From CAYZED01 sp964477445 (GTDB taxonomy: Bacteria > Bacillota > Clostridia > Lutisporales > Lutisporaceae), in the NCBI GenBank assembly GCA_964477445.1, contig CAYZED010000006.1, forward strand, positions 62,001 through 126,000: a DNA stretch of 64,000 nt, given 5' to 3'. Position numbers and translations under genes: made by a program. Under the pieces are notes generated by a model. It ran no database searches. It saw only the letters and a list, made by a program, of their open reading frames with translations, and had not been told where the DNA came from. This document shows, piece by piece, positions 6,294-15,620 of this stretch (its first letter is position 1; each line of letters opens with the position of its first letter).

Positions 6294-8264
6294 TTACTTT
6301 TTACTTTTTAATTCTGTTATTCTTTCTACTACTTTTTTAACTAAATTATTTTCTATTATTAAATCTGAATACGCTAAACTCTTTTTTACATAATCAACAT
6401 CTGAAGAATATTTACTGAAATCAAGGGTTTCTCCTGTAGGAACTTGATATGCTTTCTTTGCTGAAATATTAAACAACACATCATTCTTTCTGAAAGTACC
6501 AAATCTCATGATTGAGTAGCCATCTTTTGCGTTCATTAAGTCTCTTCCAAACATAGTCGCACTGCTGGTATCAATTCCAAGCAAATTCATTAATGTCGGC
6601 ATCAAATCAACTCCTCCTCCTGCTATATGCCATGTTTTGGCAGGTACACCAGGAATTCTTATGTACAGAGGAATTTTTTGATGTAGAATCCAATTATAAC
6701 TATTTTTGTCCTTGATTTTGAGAAAGTCCATCAACTCATTCTGTTGATCTATTGGTATTGCATAATGGTCACCATAAATAGCTAGCAACGTATTATCCAG
6801 TATACCTTCTTTCCTAAGGTTCTCGATGAATTCTCCTAGTGCTTTATCTGCATAATGTATTGCGAGAATGTACTTTCCTAATGGAGTTCCATCTAAGTCT
6901 GCTACTGAAAAATCAGGATCTAAAGATTCCTTTTTGATATTATATGGATAATGCGATGTCAATGTAATTAAGAAATTATAAGATGGCTGTTTGCTTTTTT
7001 TTACAATTGGCAACATTTGTCTGAAAAAAGATTTATCGGATAACCCCATTCCGACCATCTCATCCTGGGTCATCGTATTTTTGTTATAGTAATTATTAAA
7101 ATTCAATGTCTTATACATAATACTTCTGTTCCAAAAACCAGCTTTATATGCGTGCATAACAGCTGTATCATACCCATTCTTTTTAAGAATAGAAGGCATA
7201 GAAACGAATGAATTTCCTGAGTATCTTATATAAACAGCACCACCAGTTACCGGAAACATGCTGACATTTGCTAAGAACTCGGCGTCAGAAGTACCTCCTC
7301 CAGCCGTTTCGCAATAGTAATTATCAAAATATTGAGTTTCTCCAATAAACTTAGTTAAATTTGGCGCTATTAATTCTCCATTTATTTTAGCACCTATAAC
7401 AAATCCTTGAAGTGCTTCTGTTTGAATAACCATAAGGTTTTTACCTTTGGCGACACCTTCAAGATATTTACCATCAACTTGATCCGTTTGTTTTTCTATT
7501 AAGAATTTTGCTATTTTATCAATTTTTTCAGCTGACACAGTTGATTTTTTTATAGTAGTGGCAAATTTCCAAGCATCAAGTACATGATAGTTTATAAATC
7601 CTACATTCTGAGCAATATATACTCTATCATAAAAAGACCTCAATATTCCTGGCTGACCCTTCAGCATCAAAATTACGCCCAAATAAGATAGCGCAAAACC
7701 AATTACCAAAACTAGAATCGAAGCTGTTAATCTTCTAATTAATTCAATCTTTTTTGACCCAGACTTAATAATAATGTTTTCTGCACTTCTATCTTTTATC
7801 ACTTTTATGTTATGCTTTTTAATTCTAAAATAAATAACATATATAACAAATAAAGCAATTGGTCCTTTGAATAATAGGACATCTGCTATATGAATCAAGG
7901 AAAAAACACTATTGGTAACTGATCCAACTATTCCAGCCTGAGTAAGTGTTGCAATTGAGATGATGCTTGTAAAATATCTATAAAACATAATATCAGCAAA
8001 CAAAATTACGGAAACTAATGTAAGAGTTAATACAACAACGATTGATCTTTTAAATGTTTTTAAAAATACTGGAATCGCCAATAAAATAAAAATCGAACCT
8101 ACTACTGAAGGAAAATAGCACATATTGAAAACAAACGATGTAGTTAAGTTATTATATCTCAAAAAATTTAGCGCTAAAAAAATACCTGCTATTATTATAT
8201 CTATTCTAATAAATTCAATTAGCCAAATAAATGATTTTTTAATATTCTCCAAAAGTCTACCCAC
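6294..8264 (-). CDS. LTA synthase family membrane sulfatase-fold protein
   Basis: 656 residues. Five membrane segments occupy about residues 18-200, and an extracellular alkaline-phosphatase/sulfatase-fold domain follows from about 270. The metal-binding glutamate is seen in VIQTEALQG (Glu283), the nucleophilic threonine in AGGGTSDAEF (Thr325), and the metal-binding Asp-His in IYGDHYAIP. A H-x-A-G-G-G-V-D-L-M-P-T segment closes the domain. The family transfers glycerol phosphate from phosphatidylglycerol to make lipoteichoic acid or related polymers at the outer membrane face. The first codon is GTG at 8264 with only a weak ribosome site, so the start is less certain. A cupin gene follows. 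Confidence 0.9.
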   Translation of the reverse strand: MGRLLENIKKSFIWLIEFIRIDIIIAGIFLALNFLRYNNLTTSFVFNMCYFPSVVGSIFILLAIPVFLKTFKRSIVVVLTLTLVSVILFADIMFYRYFTSIISIATLTQAGIVGSVTNSVFSLIHIADVLLFKGPIALFVIYVIYFRIKKHNIKVIKDRSAENIIIKSGSKKIELIRRLTASILVLVIGFALSYLGVILMLKGQPGILRSFYDRVYIAQNVGFINYHVLDAWKFATTIKKSTVSAEKIDKIAKFLIEKQTDQVDGKYLEGVAKGKNLMVIQTEALQGFVIGAKINGELIAPNLTKFIGETQYFDNYYCETAGGGTSDAEFLANVSMFPVTGGAVYIRYSGNSFVSMPSILKKNGYDTAVMHAYKAGFWNRSIMYKTLNFNNYYNKNTMTQDEMVGMGLSDKSFFRQMLPIVKKSKQPSYNFLITLTSHYPYNIKKESLDPDFSVADLDGTPLGKYILAIHYADKALGEFIENLRKEGILDNTLLAIYGDHYAIPIDQQNELMDFLKIKDKNSYNWILHQKIPLYIRIPGVPAKTWHIAGGGVDLMPTLMNLLGIDTSSATMFGRDLMNAKDGYSIMRFGTFRKNDVLFNISAKKAYQVPTGETLDFSKYSSDVDYVKKSLAYSDLIIENNLVKKVVERITELKSKK

Positions 8265-8442
8265 TTTCTGCTAATATAATTCTATCATAATAATTGTGTA
8301 AATTATTAACTATACTAACTTAACATTAATTTAATACACTTTCAACATTTCAACTCTAAAATTCACACTTATCTAACAAACCACATAAAAAATGCAGCTT
8401 CAGTGGGTTGCTGTTTACAAAACAATATAGTTTCTTATACTA

Positions 8443-8474
8443 CAAAAAAGCACCCAGAAATACTTCTGAGTGCT
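8443..8474 (-). terminator. Terminator of the ser/DUF1015 operon
   Basis: AGCACCCAGAAA (8449-8460) pairs with TTCTGAGTGCT (8464-8474), including one G-U pair in minus-strand RNA. Six T follow on the minus strand. It lies just past the DUF1015 stop codon. Confidence 0.85.
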
Positions 8475-8499
8475 AAATATTAGTTTACTTTAAATGATA

Positions 8500-9758
8500 C
8501 TAAAGTTCGTGAACGAAAAGGCCTGATCTGAGCTTGGGTTCAAACCAAGTCGATTTTGGGGGCATTACTTCGCCTGCATCCGCTATTGCCATTAAATCAT
8601 CAATAGTAGTTGGATACATACTAAACGCAACTTTCATTCCTTCATTTACTCTTTTTTCAAGTTCTCCTAATCCTCTGATCCCACCAATGAAATCGATTCT
8701 CTTATCAGTTCTTGGGTCTTCAATTCCTAGTATTGGTTTTAGCAGATTGTTTTGAAGGATTGAAACATCAAGTCTCGCAACAGGATCCGCTGGATCATAT
8801 GTGCCCTCTTTTGCTGATAGTTTAAACCATTTACCTTCAAGGAACATTCCAAAAGTATGTTTTTCTTCAGGTTTAAATGGCTCACTACAGCAGCAACAAC
8901 AACTACTTAGTTCTTCTATATCAAAATTTTCGGATACTTTGGCAAAGAATCCTTCAGTAGAATTTCCGTTAAGATCCTTAACAACTCTGTTATAGTCCAT
9001 AATAAAGAGTTCTTCATCTGGGAACATTACTGATAAATAGTAGTTAAACTCTTCAGTTCCATCCCAATTCGGAAATTGTTCTCTTCTTTTTAGTCCAACT
9101 TTAACTGCAGATGNNNNNNNNNNTTGACCTTAAGAATCGCAGGCAAAATTATAAAATTAAATTGTTCTGTGAAGAAATTTATTACAGCACTATCATCAAC
9201 TAACCATACAGTGTGGGTAACACCATCTTCAGCAGTAAAATCATATATCGGTGTGTTTGAAGATTTCCATGCTTCTACCTTTTCTGTGATTTCCTTTTTT
9301 TCCTTATATGTTAAGAAAATCGGCCCAGTATTAGCATTACAATAATCCACGTGATTAATTCTATCCTGCTCTTTATCTGCTCTGGTGTGTTCATGTTTTT
9401 TAATGAAATTATTTATGTATTCGTCAATAGAAGTGCATCCTACTATTCCAGTTTGAGCTCTACCATTCATAACTTGTTTGTAAATGTAAAAACAAGGTGT
9501 AGAATCCTGAATCATTGTTCCTTCATCAGAAAGCTTTTTTAGGTTCGCTGCTGCTTTTTTATAAACTTCTTTACTATATAAGTCAACACCTGGATCAAAA
9601 TCAATTTCTGCTTTGTCTACATGAAGAAAAGAATATGGATTATCCTTGACCATTTCTCTGGCTTCTTCACTATTCATTACATCATATGGTAATGCTGCAA
9701 CCTTTTCAGAAAGTTCTGGTGTTGGTCTAACAGCTTTAAAAGGTCTAACTATTGCCAT
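8500..9758 (-). CDS. DUF1015 family protein, interrupted by a 10-N gap
   Basis: Two pieces of one gene: 9758-9124 gives the N-terminal part (MAIVRPFKAVRPTPELSEKV) and 9113-8500 gives the C-terminal part. The frame downstream of the gap runs S-A-V-K-V-G-L-K-R-R-E-Q-F-P-N-W, upstream of the internal ATG at 9027. The diagnostic D-G-H-H-R motif of DUF1015 should fall in the missing bases. The two frames differ, so the true gap is not 10 bases; about 5-8 residues seem absent. Members are often encoded beside serA and a class-V aminotransferase, as here, and a ParB/kinase-like serine-related role has been suggested for the family. The biochemical role in this organism is unproven. Confidence 0.85.
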
Positions 9759-9802
9759 TGGTTTTTCTCCTTTTCGGTAATATAAACTATATTACCTGAT
9801 TA

Positions 9803-10708
9803 TTATTTAAAGAAATTAGTTATGATATCTACAATTTCTTCCCCAATACGTTCTTGTGCTTCAGATGTGGATGCTCCTATATGAGGTGTTAAAGAAATTT
9901 TTGGGTGAGTATAAAGTCTTTCATTTTTTGTTGGCTCTTCAGAAAAAACATCTAACGCAGCAGCTGAAATTTTTCCTGAGTCTAATGCATCACAAAGAGC
10001 ATTTTCATCAATAACCCCGCCTCTGGCAGTGTTAACTAGATATGCACCATCTTTAATAATTTTGAATTCTTCAACTCCAACTACAGGTGACTTGTCTTTG
10101 TTTCCAGGAATATGGAATGTAATAAAATCAGATGTTTTCAATAGATCTGTGAATTCTGTTTTGACTGCTTCTCCAACATTCTCAGTTACAAATGGGTCTG
10201 AAAACTGAACTTTCATGCCTAAAGCTATAGCTCTTTTTGCTACTTCTCTTCCGATTCTTCCAAACCCAACAACACCGAGGGTTTTTCCGCCAAGTTCAAT
10301 TCCTTCATAGAATTTCTTTTCCCATTTTCCAAGTCTCATCGTGTGATTTGCGATATGGATATATCTAGCTATTGCAAACATATGACCTATAGCACATTCT
10401 GCAACAGACGCACTAGAAGCCATAGGTGTATTCTTAACTGTTATTCCATTTTCTTCAGCGTATTTAACATCAATATTATCAACGCCTACTCCGCCTCTGA
10501 TAACTAATTTAAGATTACCTGTTTTAGCAATATCTATATGAGGTTGTCTAACTTTCGTAGCTGATCTAACTACAACACAGTCAAAGCCTTTTAAAGTTTC
10601 ACCTAGAACATCTGATTCATAAAATTTTTCGACAATTTCGTGACCTGCTGCTGTTAATTTATCAATAGCTGATTTTTCCATTCCATCTGCAACTAATATT
10701 CTTGCCAT
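9803..10708 (-). CDS. serA: D-3-phosphoglycerate dehydrogenase, short form
   Basis: 301 residues behind a GGAGG site. The D-isomer-specific 2-hydroxyacid dehydrogenase fold is clear: NAD-binding GVVGFGRIGREVA (145-157), the substrate/catalytic segment NTARGGVIDE and the catalytic histidine in LTPHIG near the C-terminus. It lacks the ACT or ASB regulatory domains of long SerA proteins, as in many Clostridia. The expected reaction is oxidation of 3-phosphoglycerate to 3-phosphohydroxypyruvate, the first step of serine synthesis. It is second in an operon of aminotransferase, serA and DUF1015, which supports serine synthesis over other 2-hydroxyacid substrates. Confidence 0.9.
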   Translation of the reverse strand: MARILVADGMEKSAIDKLTAAGHEIVEKFYESDVLGETLKGFDCVVVRSATKVRQPHIDIAKTGNLKLVIRGGVGVDNIDVKYAEENGITVKNTPMASSASVAECAIGHMFAIARYIHIANHTMRLGKWEKKFYEGIELGGKTLGVVGFGRIGREVAKRAIALGMKVQFSDPFVTENVGEAVKTEFTDLLKTSDFITFHIPGNKDKSPVVGVEEFKIIKDGAYLVNTARGGVIDENALCDALDSGKISAAALDVFSEEPTKNERLYTHPKISLTPHIGASTSEAQERIGEEIVDIITNFFK

Positions 10709-10757
10709 TTATAGAACCTCCATTTTTATATTTTATTTATAAAACTACTAGTATATA

Positions 10758-11831
10758 TTAGATTTTTAAAATATCATCAATTACACTAATAACTTCTTTG
10801 ACTTCAGGTAGTGTGCAATCTGCCATATGAGCTATTCTGAAAGTTTTTTCTTTTAATTTGCCATACCCATTTGAGATTTCGAATCCTCTTTTTGCGAGTT
10901 CTTTGTTCAAATCTGCAACACTAATTTCTTTTGTGTTTCTAATAGTAGTTAATGTGTTTGATAAGTATTTAGGTTCGCTTGCAAAAATCTCGAACTTTTC
11001 AGCAGCCCAAGTTCTAACAAATTCAGCCATTTCTTTATGTCTAGCAAATCTGTTTTCGAGTCCTTCTTCAAGAATTCTGTCTAATTGATAATCAAGTGCA
11101 TACATATGTGATAGTGAAGGAGTTGATGGATATTGATTATCATTATTTATTACATACTCGTACAATGAAAGTAGATCAAGATAAAGACCTCTATTTGGTA
11201 CTGTTTTAGCTCTTTCAACAGCTTTTTGGCTCATTGAAGCTATTGATAATCCTGGAGGTAATCCAATGCATTTTTGAGTTGAAGTAATACAAATATCAAC
11301 ACCTAATTTGTCAACTTCGATTTTTGTGCCAGCCATTGAGCTAACAGTATCTAAACAGAATATTACATCAGGGTATTTTCTGATTACATCAGCTATTTCA
11401 TCAACAGGATTCATAACACCAGAGGAAGTTTCATTATGCGTAATTGTTACTAAATCGTATTTACCAGTAGAAAGTGCTTCTTCAACATGTTCTGGTAATG
11501 TAGGAAATCCTTGTTCAACTTTAAATTTATCGGCTGGTACACCATTAGCCACTGCCATATCATACCATCTATCTCCAAAAGCTCCAATTGAGAAAACTGC
11601 TGCTCTTTTTGCTGTGCATGATCTAACTGCACCTTCCATAAGGCCAGAACCTGAAGTAGTTGAGAGAAGAATTGTATTATTTGTATAAAAAAATTTTTGA
11701 CATTTTTCTGCGATGCCTCTTTGTAAATCAGAAGCGGCTTTTGATCTATGTCCTATCATCGGTGTAGCCATTTTTTCGAGTACGTCTTTTCTTACTTCAA
11801 CCGGTCCCGGGATAAAAAGTTTCTTATGCAT
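10758..11831 (-). CDS. Class-V alanine--glyoxylate/serine-type aminotransferase
   Basis: 357 residues with a GGAGG site before ATG at 11831. The N-terminus HKKLFIPGPVEVRKDVLEKM, the TTSGSGLMEG cofactor loop, and the Schiff-base lysine in CITSTQKCIGLPPGL place it in the PLP-dependent fold-type I, class V group. That group includes alanine--glyoxylate, serine--pyruvate and phosphoserine aminotransferases. With serA and DUF1015 directly downstream it most likely transaminates 3-phosphohydroxypyruvate to phosphoserine, replacing the canonical SerC; this assignment rests on context. Confidence 0.87.
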   Translation of the reverse strand: MHKKLFIPGPVEVRKDVLEKMATPMIGHRSKAASDLQRGIAEKCQKFFYTNNTILLSTTSGSGLMEGAVRSCTAKRAAVFSIGAFGDRWYDMAVANGVPADKFKVEQGFPTLPEHVEEALSTGKYDLVTITHNETSSGVMNPVDEIADVIRKYPDVIFCLDTVSSMAGTKIEVDKLGVDICITSTQKCIGLPPGLSIASMSQKAVERAKTVPNRGLYLDLLSLYEYVINNDNQYPSTPSLSHMYALDYQLDRILEEGLENRFARHKEMAEFVRTWAAEKFEIFASEPKYLSNTLTTIRNTKEISVADLNKELAKRGFEISNGYGKLKEKTFRIAHMADCTLPEVKEVISVIDDILKI

Positions 11832-11901
11832 TTTTTTTCCTCCTAATTTAAATATATATAATTAGGTAAGTCATTTATTAAAAATGAACCTACCCCTTCA
11901 T

Positions 11902-11930
11902 ATAATAACATTTTGCAATAATCAACTCAA
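11902..11930 (-). promoter_or_regulatory. Promoter of the aminotransferase-serA-DUF1015 operon
   Basis: TTGAGT (11925-11930) and TATTAT (11902-11907) on the minus strand are spaced 17 bp. The leader downstream has an imperfect inverted repeat at about 11870-11900 that could be an operator. The rest of the 265-bp intergenic space up to the Nudix gene shows nothing else I can name. Confidence 0.6.
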
Positions 11931-12096
11931 TATTTTTCAAGAAATATATAATGTATTTTGTGTTCATTCTGCGTATTTTAGCTTAATAAATGCTTTCATT
12001 TATGTTTATTTTTTATACAATGTGTCATATTATATATTTAGGGCTTAAAGATATAATCAAAAACAAAATCATTAAAGTATTAAAAAGGAAATATAT

Positions 12097-12753
12097 ATGA
12101 ATAAAGAATATGAAAACTATTTTCCAAATATTCTAGATAGAATAAAAACGGCCTTCCCTCTTAATAATCAACGTTTTATACTAGAGGATAACTATAAAGA
12201 GTATTCAGTGCTAATTCCTATGATTAACTCTGGTCATTCTCTAAATTTACTCTTTGAAAAACGTTCTTCTAATCTCTCAACTCAGCCAAGCGAAATTTGT
12301 TTTCCTGGTGGACGTATCGAGGATAATGAAACCCCGCTAGAGGCTGCAATACGAGAAACTTCTGAGGAGCTATGTATTCCGCCACACGAGATTGATATAT
12401 TAGGCAAGCTTCCCACACTAATCACTCCATTTGGCGCAGTAATTCATACATATGTAGGTACAATAACAAGAATCCCAATTGAGATTAACAAGAATGAGGT
12501 TTCGGAAATATTCACAGTTCCACTTGCATATTTATTCGAAACAAAACCAGTCAAACATAATGTGTCACTTCATGTTAAATCTGAGGATGACTTTCCTTAT
12601 GAATTTGTTGAAACTGGAAAAGATTATAAATGGCGGAGTGGAAGTTATTCTGTTTACTTTTATTTTTATGACAAAAAAATCATATGGGGAATAACAGCAA
12701 AAATTCTCACTGAATTCATTAAATCTTGTAACCCCAGTCATTTTGTGCTTTAA
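12097..12753 (+). CDS. CoA pyrophosphatase-like Nudix hydrolase
   Basis: 218 residues with AAGGAA before ATG at 12097. The Nudix box is complete at residues 71-93 (GGRIEDNETPLEAAIRETSE then EL), and it is preceded by STQPSEICFPGG, the L-L-T-x-R-S-x-x-x-R-x-x-x-G-x-x-x-F-P-G-G type element that marks the CoA pyrophosphatase (NudL, UPF0035) subgroup. That subgroup splits CoA or acyl-CoA into phosphopantetheine and 3',5'-ADP. The gene heads a plus-strand pair with plsC, 31 bp apart. Confidence 0.88.
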   Translation: MNKEYENYFPNILDRIKTAFPLNNQRFILEDNYKEYSVLIPMINSGHSLNLLFEKRSSNLSTQPSEICFPGGRIEDNETPLEAAIRETSEELCIPPHEIDILGKLPTLITPFGAVIHTYVGTITRIPIEINKNEVSEIFTVPLAYLFETKPVKHNVSLHVKSEDDFPYEFVETGKDYKWRSGSYSVYFYFYDKKIIWGITAKILTEFIKSCNPSHFVL

Positions 12754-12784
12754 TGGAGTATATTATTTAATTTATGGAGGTCAT

Positions 12785-13519
12785 ATGCGAAGTATTTTAA
12801 CTTATGTTTATGTAGTGTTTTTTTTGATTTATAGTATTTTCCCACTCAGAAAGCTCAAACGTCTTCGTCGAGAAGGGAAACTAAAAGAAGCGCGTGCTTT
12901 TCAATATGAAGTGTGTACTTCTTTTGGCAAGGCCTGTATTGCTATAACTGGATCTAAGGTTAGAGTTATTGGCGCTGAAAATGTTCCGAAAGATCGATCG
13001 TGTGTATTTGTTAGCAATCATCAAGGAATCTTTGATATTCACACCTTCCTTGGATATGCCGGAACAGCAGTTGGATTGGTTAGCAAAATTGAGAACAGAA
13101 AATTACCGATCATTGGTGATTGGATGGAAGAAATGGATTGTGTCTTTATTGAACGAGGAAACCCAAGAAATTCTCTTCTCCAAATAGGAAAAGCAGCTAA
13201 GCTAGTTCAAGAAGGACTTAATATGGTTATTTTCCCTGAAGGAACACGTAGTAAAGCTGATGTACTTGGAGAATTCAAACAGGGAAGTTTGAAACTAGCC
13301 ACCAAATCAAAAGCACCAATTATTCCTGTAACTTTAAGCGGTACTTACCATCTTTTCGAAGAACATAATAAAATTATTAAACCAGGAAAAATCACAATGG
13401 TATTTGGCGAACCAATTGAAACAAAGGATCTCACAAAGGAAGAAGAATCTGTCCTTCTTGAAAAAGTCGTATCTGTAATATCTGGGAATTTACAAAAGAT
13501 ATTAACTAACGAAATATAG
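12785..13519 (+). CDS. plsC: 1-acyl-sn-glycerol-3-phosphate acyltransferase
   Basis: 244 residues. ATG at 12785 follows GGAGG by 4 bases; an earlier in-frame ATG at 12743 overlaps the Nudix gene and lacks a site. One N-terminal membrane helix (about 3-20) precedes the acyltransferase domain, which has the catalytic H-x4-D in SNHQGIFDIH (His79, Asp84), the glycerophosphate-binding FPEGTRSK and the VTLSGTYHLF segment. It adds the second acyl chain in phosphatidic acid synthesis at the inner membrane face. The stop codon lies inside an 8-bp tandem repeat. Confidence 0.92.
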   Translation: MRSILTYVYVVFFLIYSIFPLRKLKRLRREGKLKEARAFQYEVCTSFGKACIAITGSKVRVIGAENVPKDRSCVFVSNHQGIFDIHTFLGYAGTAVGLVSKIENRKLPIIGDWMEEMDCVFIERGNPRNSLLQIGKAAKLVQEGLNMVIFPEGTRSKADVLGEFKQGSLKLATKSKAPIIPVTLSGTYHLFEEHNKIIKPGKITMVFGEPIETKDLTKEEESVLLEKVVSVISGNLQKILTNEI

Positions 13520-13551
13520 AAATATAGAAATATAGAAATATAGAAATATAG
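13510..13551. repeat. 8-bp tandem repeat at the 3' end of plsC
   Basis: About five copies of AAATATAG. The TAG of the first copy is the plsC stop codon, so later copies are untranslated. Such a tract can change length by slippage without altering the protein. Confidence 0.9.
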
Positions 13552-13558
13552 AAAAATA

Positions 13559-13597
13559 TATGCCAAATGAATTGCTTAAGTAAATTCATTTGGCATA
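13559..13597. terminator. Bidirectional terminator between plsC and the S-component gene
   Basis: A perfect 15-bp stem: TATGCCAAATGAATT (13559-13573) pairs with AATTCATTTGGCATA (13583-13597), with a 9-base loop. A/T runs flank both sides, and the two genes converge here. Confidence 0.88.
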
Positions 13598-13650
13598 AAA
13601 ATTATAATCTTATTTATCGATTTGATATGACTTCTTAAATATTTTGTTCT

Positions 13651-14217
13651 CTAATTTATCATATTCATTAATCTCTTAAACTGAACATGTAAAATCGTAA
13701 ATACAAATAGTGATGTTACTACTCCGAATCCCACCTGCAAAAGATTCATAAAAACACTATTAATTGGTGTCACCCAATTACTAAAAATCAATGCTTCGGC
13801 CACATAATATCCTGCAATCATCCAAATCGCTGCAATTATCTGCATTAATACTAACTTGACCCAACTTGATTTCTTAATTACTTCTTCTTTTAATCCCTTT
13901 GATGCAAATCCTACCAAAACTGCCATTACAAGCTTTATTAGAAAAGTATATGGTGCCCAAATAGCATATCCCGAAAAAATGTCGAACCCTGCCATGCCCA
14001 ATGCTGCTGCTATTCCTCCCCATAATGGTCCTAGTAATATACCTGATAAAAATACGAAGCCATCGCCAGCATGTATAGTTCCAGTCAAATATGGGAAGTG
14101 AAGAGCATAAGGTCCCACGAAGGCCAATGCTGCCATCATTCCAGCTAAAGCCATCTTTAATACCAATGAAGACGTATTATTACCTGTTCTCTTATTTGTT
14201 GATTTATTATTTTCCAT
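13651..14217 (-). CDS. ECF transporter S component, substrate unknown
   Basis: 188 residues with GGAGG before ATG at 14217. A short charged N-terminus (1-17) precedes about six membrane helices. The T-I-H-A-G-D-G-F-V-F-L-S-G-I-L-L-G-P segment and the F-S-G-Y-A-I-W-A-P-Y-T-F-L-I-K stretch are typical of vitamin-binding ECF S components (COG4684-like), which need a shared EcfA/EcfT module for uptake. The substrate cannot be read from the sequence. A short structured leader lies upstream (14258-14304) behind a good promoter, so metabolite-controlled expression is plausible. Confidence 0.85.
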   Translation of the reverse strand: MENNKSTNKRTGNNTSSLVLKMALAGMMAALAFVGPYALHFPYLTGTIHAGDGFVFLSGILLGPLWGGIAAALGMAGFDIFSGYAIWAPYTFLIKLVMAVLVGFASKGLKEEVIKKSSWVKLVLMQIIAAIWMIAGYYVAEALIFSNWVTPINSVFMNLLQVGFGVVTSLFVFTILHVQFKRLMNMIN

Positions 14218-14257
14218 TCCAAACCTCCAGTTATTATATATTATTTTTTGTATAAAT

Positions 14258-14304
14258 CTGAAGTAGTTCTAAAGCTCAGCATTATTCGCTTCCAATGCTA
14301 CTTC
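14258..14304 (-). promoter_or_regulatory. Candidate structured leader with pseudoknot, upstream of the S-component gene
   Basis: In minus-strand RNA, GAAGUAG (14304-14298) pairs with CUACUUC (14266-14260). Enclosed in this stem, GCAUU (14298-14294) pairs with AAUGC (14283-14279), and AAGC in that loop (14291-14288) can pair with GCUU (14275-14272), an H-type pseudoknot. The 3' strand CUUCAG could instead pair with the ribosome site CUGGAG (14230-14225). It matches no riboswitch class I know. Confidence 0.4.
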
Positions 14305-14318
14305 CGATTACATCTCTT

Positions 14319-14346
14319 ATTATAGTTCCAAAAAAATTCTTTTCAA
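14319..14346 (-). promoter_or_regulatory. Promoter of the S-component gene
   Basis: TTGAAA (14341-14346) and TATAAT (14319-14324) on the minus strand, 16 bp apart. Transcription would start near 14312 and give a leader of about 95 bases. Confidence 0.7.
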
Positions 14347-14364
14347 CTTAACACATACAAAAAA

Positions 14365-14401
14365 ATCGATACATTCTGAACTTACTTCAAATTGTATCGA
14401 T
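14365..14401 (-). terminator. Terminator after the YheO/DauR-like regulator gene
   Basis: ATCGATACA (14365-14373) pairs with TGTATCGAT (14393-14401). Seven T follow on the minus strand. Confidence 0.75.
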
Positions 14402-14435
14402 ACGCTTCGTCTGTATTATTTTTTCACGGTTTAAT

Positions 14436-14521
14436 TTTCTTATGCATTATTTTCTTATGCATTATTTTCTTAAGCTTTATTTTTTATGCATTATTTTCTT
14501 AAGCTTTATTTTTTATGTTCA
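14436..14521. repeat. T-rich tandem repeats after the regulator gene
   Basis: Alternating copies of CTTATGCATTATTTT and CTTAAGCTTTATTTTTTATG, units of about 15 and 29 bp, lie between the regulator stop codon and its terminator. They appear to be slippage-generated and non-coding. Confidence 0.7.
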
Positions 14522-15172
14522 TTATTCTTCAGCTTTAAGTTCATCTAAATAATTATATATTGTATAACGAGAAACGCACAGTACTTTTGCCACATGATCT
14601 ATTGCTCCTTTTATTAGAAAAACACCTTTATCGTTAAGAATCTGAACAATACTAACTTTTTCTTCTTTTGTAATAAACGCCACGGGTTTCTCTAGTGAAG
14701 TAATGGTTCTTTCAACAATTGTATATAGTACTTCATTAATATTCTCAAGGGAGGAAGTTGGATCTTCGTCAATTCTCATTACATCTTCAGATACATTAGT
14801 TAATTCATTAATAATGCCCTTCATAACTAACAACTGAGAAATATCATAGTTAATGCAAAGCATTCCAATAAGAATACCCTTTTCATCTTTGATAAACATT
14901 GATGTGGCTTTAAGAATTCTTCCATCTGATGTTTTTTTCTCATGATTAATAATGCTTTTTTCATAACTGCCCATTTGTAGTGTTCTAAGTCCATATTCGC
15001 TCATTGGACTTCCAACACTTCTTTTTGTGACATGTCCATTTGAAATTGCAATAATTGATTTTTCAACATTATTTATATCGTGCAATACAACTTCACAGCT
15101 TTTGCCGAAAGTATTGCCTATGGCTTCTACTATAGGAATAAAACTTTTTAATATTGGATGAATCTCTTCCAT
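14522..15172 (-). CDS. YheO-like PAS plus DauR-type helix-turn-helix regulator
   Basis: 216 residues, start ATG at 15172 after GGAGG. Residues about 5-120 match the YheO PAS-like sensor domain (HPILKSFIPIVEAIGNTFG, EVVLHDI, SIIAISNGHVT, MLCINYDIS). The C-terminal 50 residues (GVFLIKGAIDHVAKVLCVSR then YTIYNYLDEL) are the HTH_22 domain found in DauR and YheO, transcription factors that sense amino-acid-related ligands. The gene follows rsfS closely (12 bp) and ends the minus-strand housekeeping run. The target genes are unknown. Confidence 0.83.
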   Translation of the reverse strand: MEEIHPILKSFIPIVEAIGNTFGKSCEVVLHDINNVEKSIIAISNGHVTKRSVGSPMSEYGLRTLQMGSYEKSIINHEKKTSDGRILKATSMFIKDEKGILIGMLCINYDISQLLVMKGIINELTNVSEDVMRIDEDPTSSLENINEVLYTIVERTITSLEKPVAFITKEEKVSIVQILNDKGVFLIKGAIDHVAKVLCVSRYTIYNYLDELKAEE

Positions 15173-15184
15173 TCGTCCCTCCGA

Positions 15185-15541
15185 TTATACTTCTTCTGTA
15201 ATTAAAACAGGTTTACCATCAGCCCATATTTTTTCTAAACTATATATCTGTCTTTCCTCTTCATGAAAATTATGCACGATTAAATCTCCAAAATCGAGAA
15301 GAATCCACCGGCCATTTCTATAGCCTTCTTTGCTCTTCATTTTGTACCCAGCTTCTTTCATTTTGAGTTCAAGTTCCCCACTCATAGCTTGCACCTGTGT
15401 ATTTGAACTACCACTTGCGATTATAAAATAATCCGCAATGCTAGAAACATCAGCAATTTCTATAACTTTAATGTCTTTAGCTTTCTTGTCTTCAAGAATT
15501 TCTATTGCTTTTTTTGTCATTTCCAATGATTTATCTAACAA
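15185..15541 (-). CDS. rsfS: Ribosomal silencing factor RsfS
   Basis: 118 residues of the RsfS/YbeB/iojap family. The characteristic blocks DKKAKDIKVIEIADVSSIAD, YFIIASGSSNTQVQA and GRWILLDFGDLIVHNF are present. The protein binds L14 on the 50S subunit and blocks subunit joining under nutrient limitation. The start is a TTG at 15541, supported by GGAGG 7 bases upstream and by alignment of the N-terminal helix. It follows yqeK, the usual clostridial order nadD-yqeK-rsfS. Confidence 0.93.
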   Translation of the reverse strand: MLDKSLEMTKKAIEILEDKKAKDIKVIEIADVSSIADYFIIASGSSNTQVQAMSGELELKMKEAGYKMKSKEGYRNGRWILLDFGDLIVHNFHEEERQIYSLEKIWADGKPVLITEEV

Positions 15542-15620
15542 ATTTCTACCTCCTGTTTTTTTTATTGGTCAAGTAATAATAAATATTTTTGATTTGTATA
15601 TCTTATTATTTGTTTTTACA

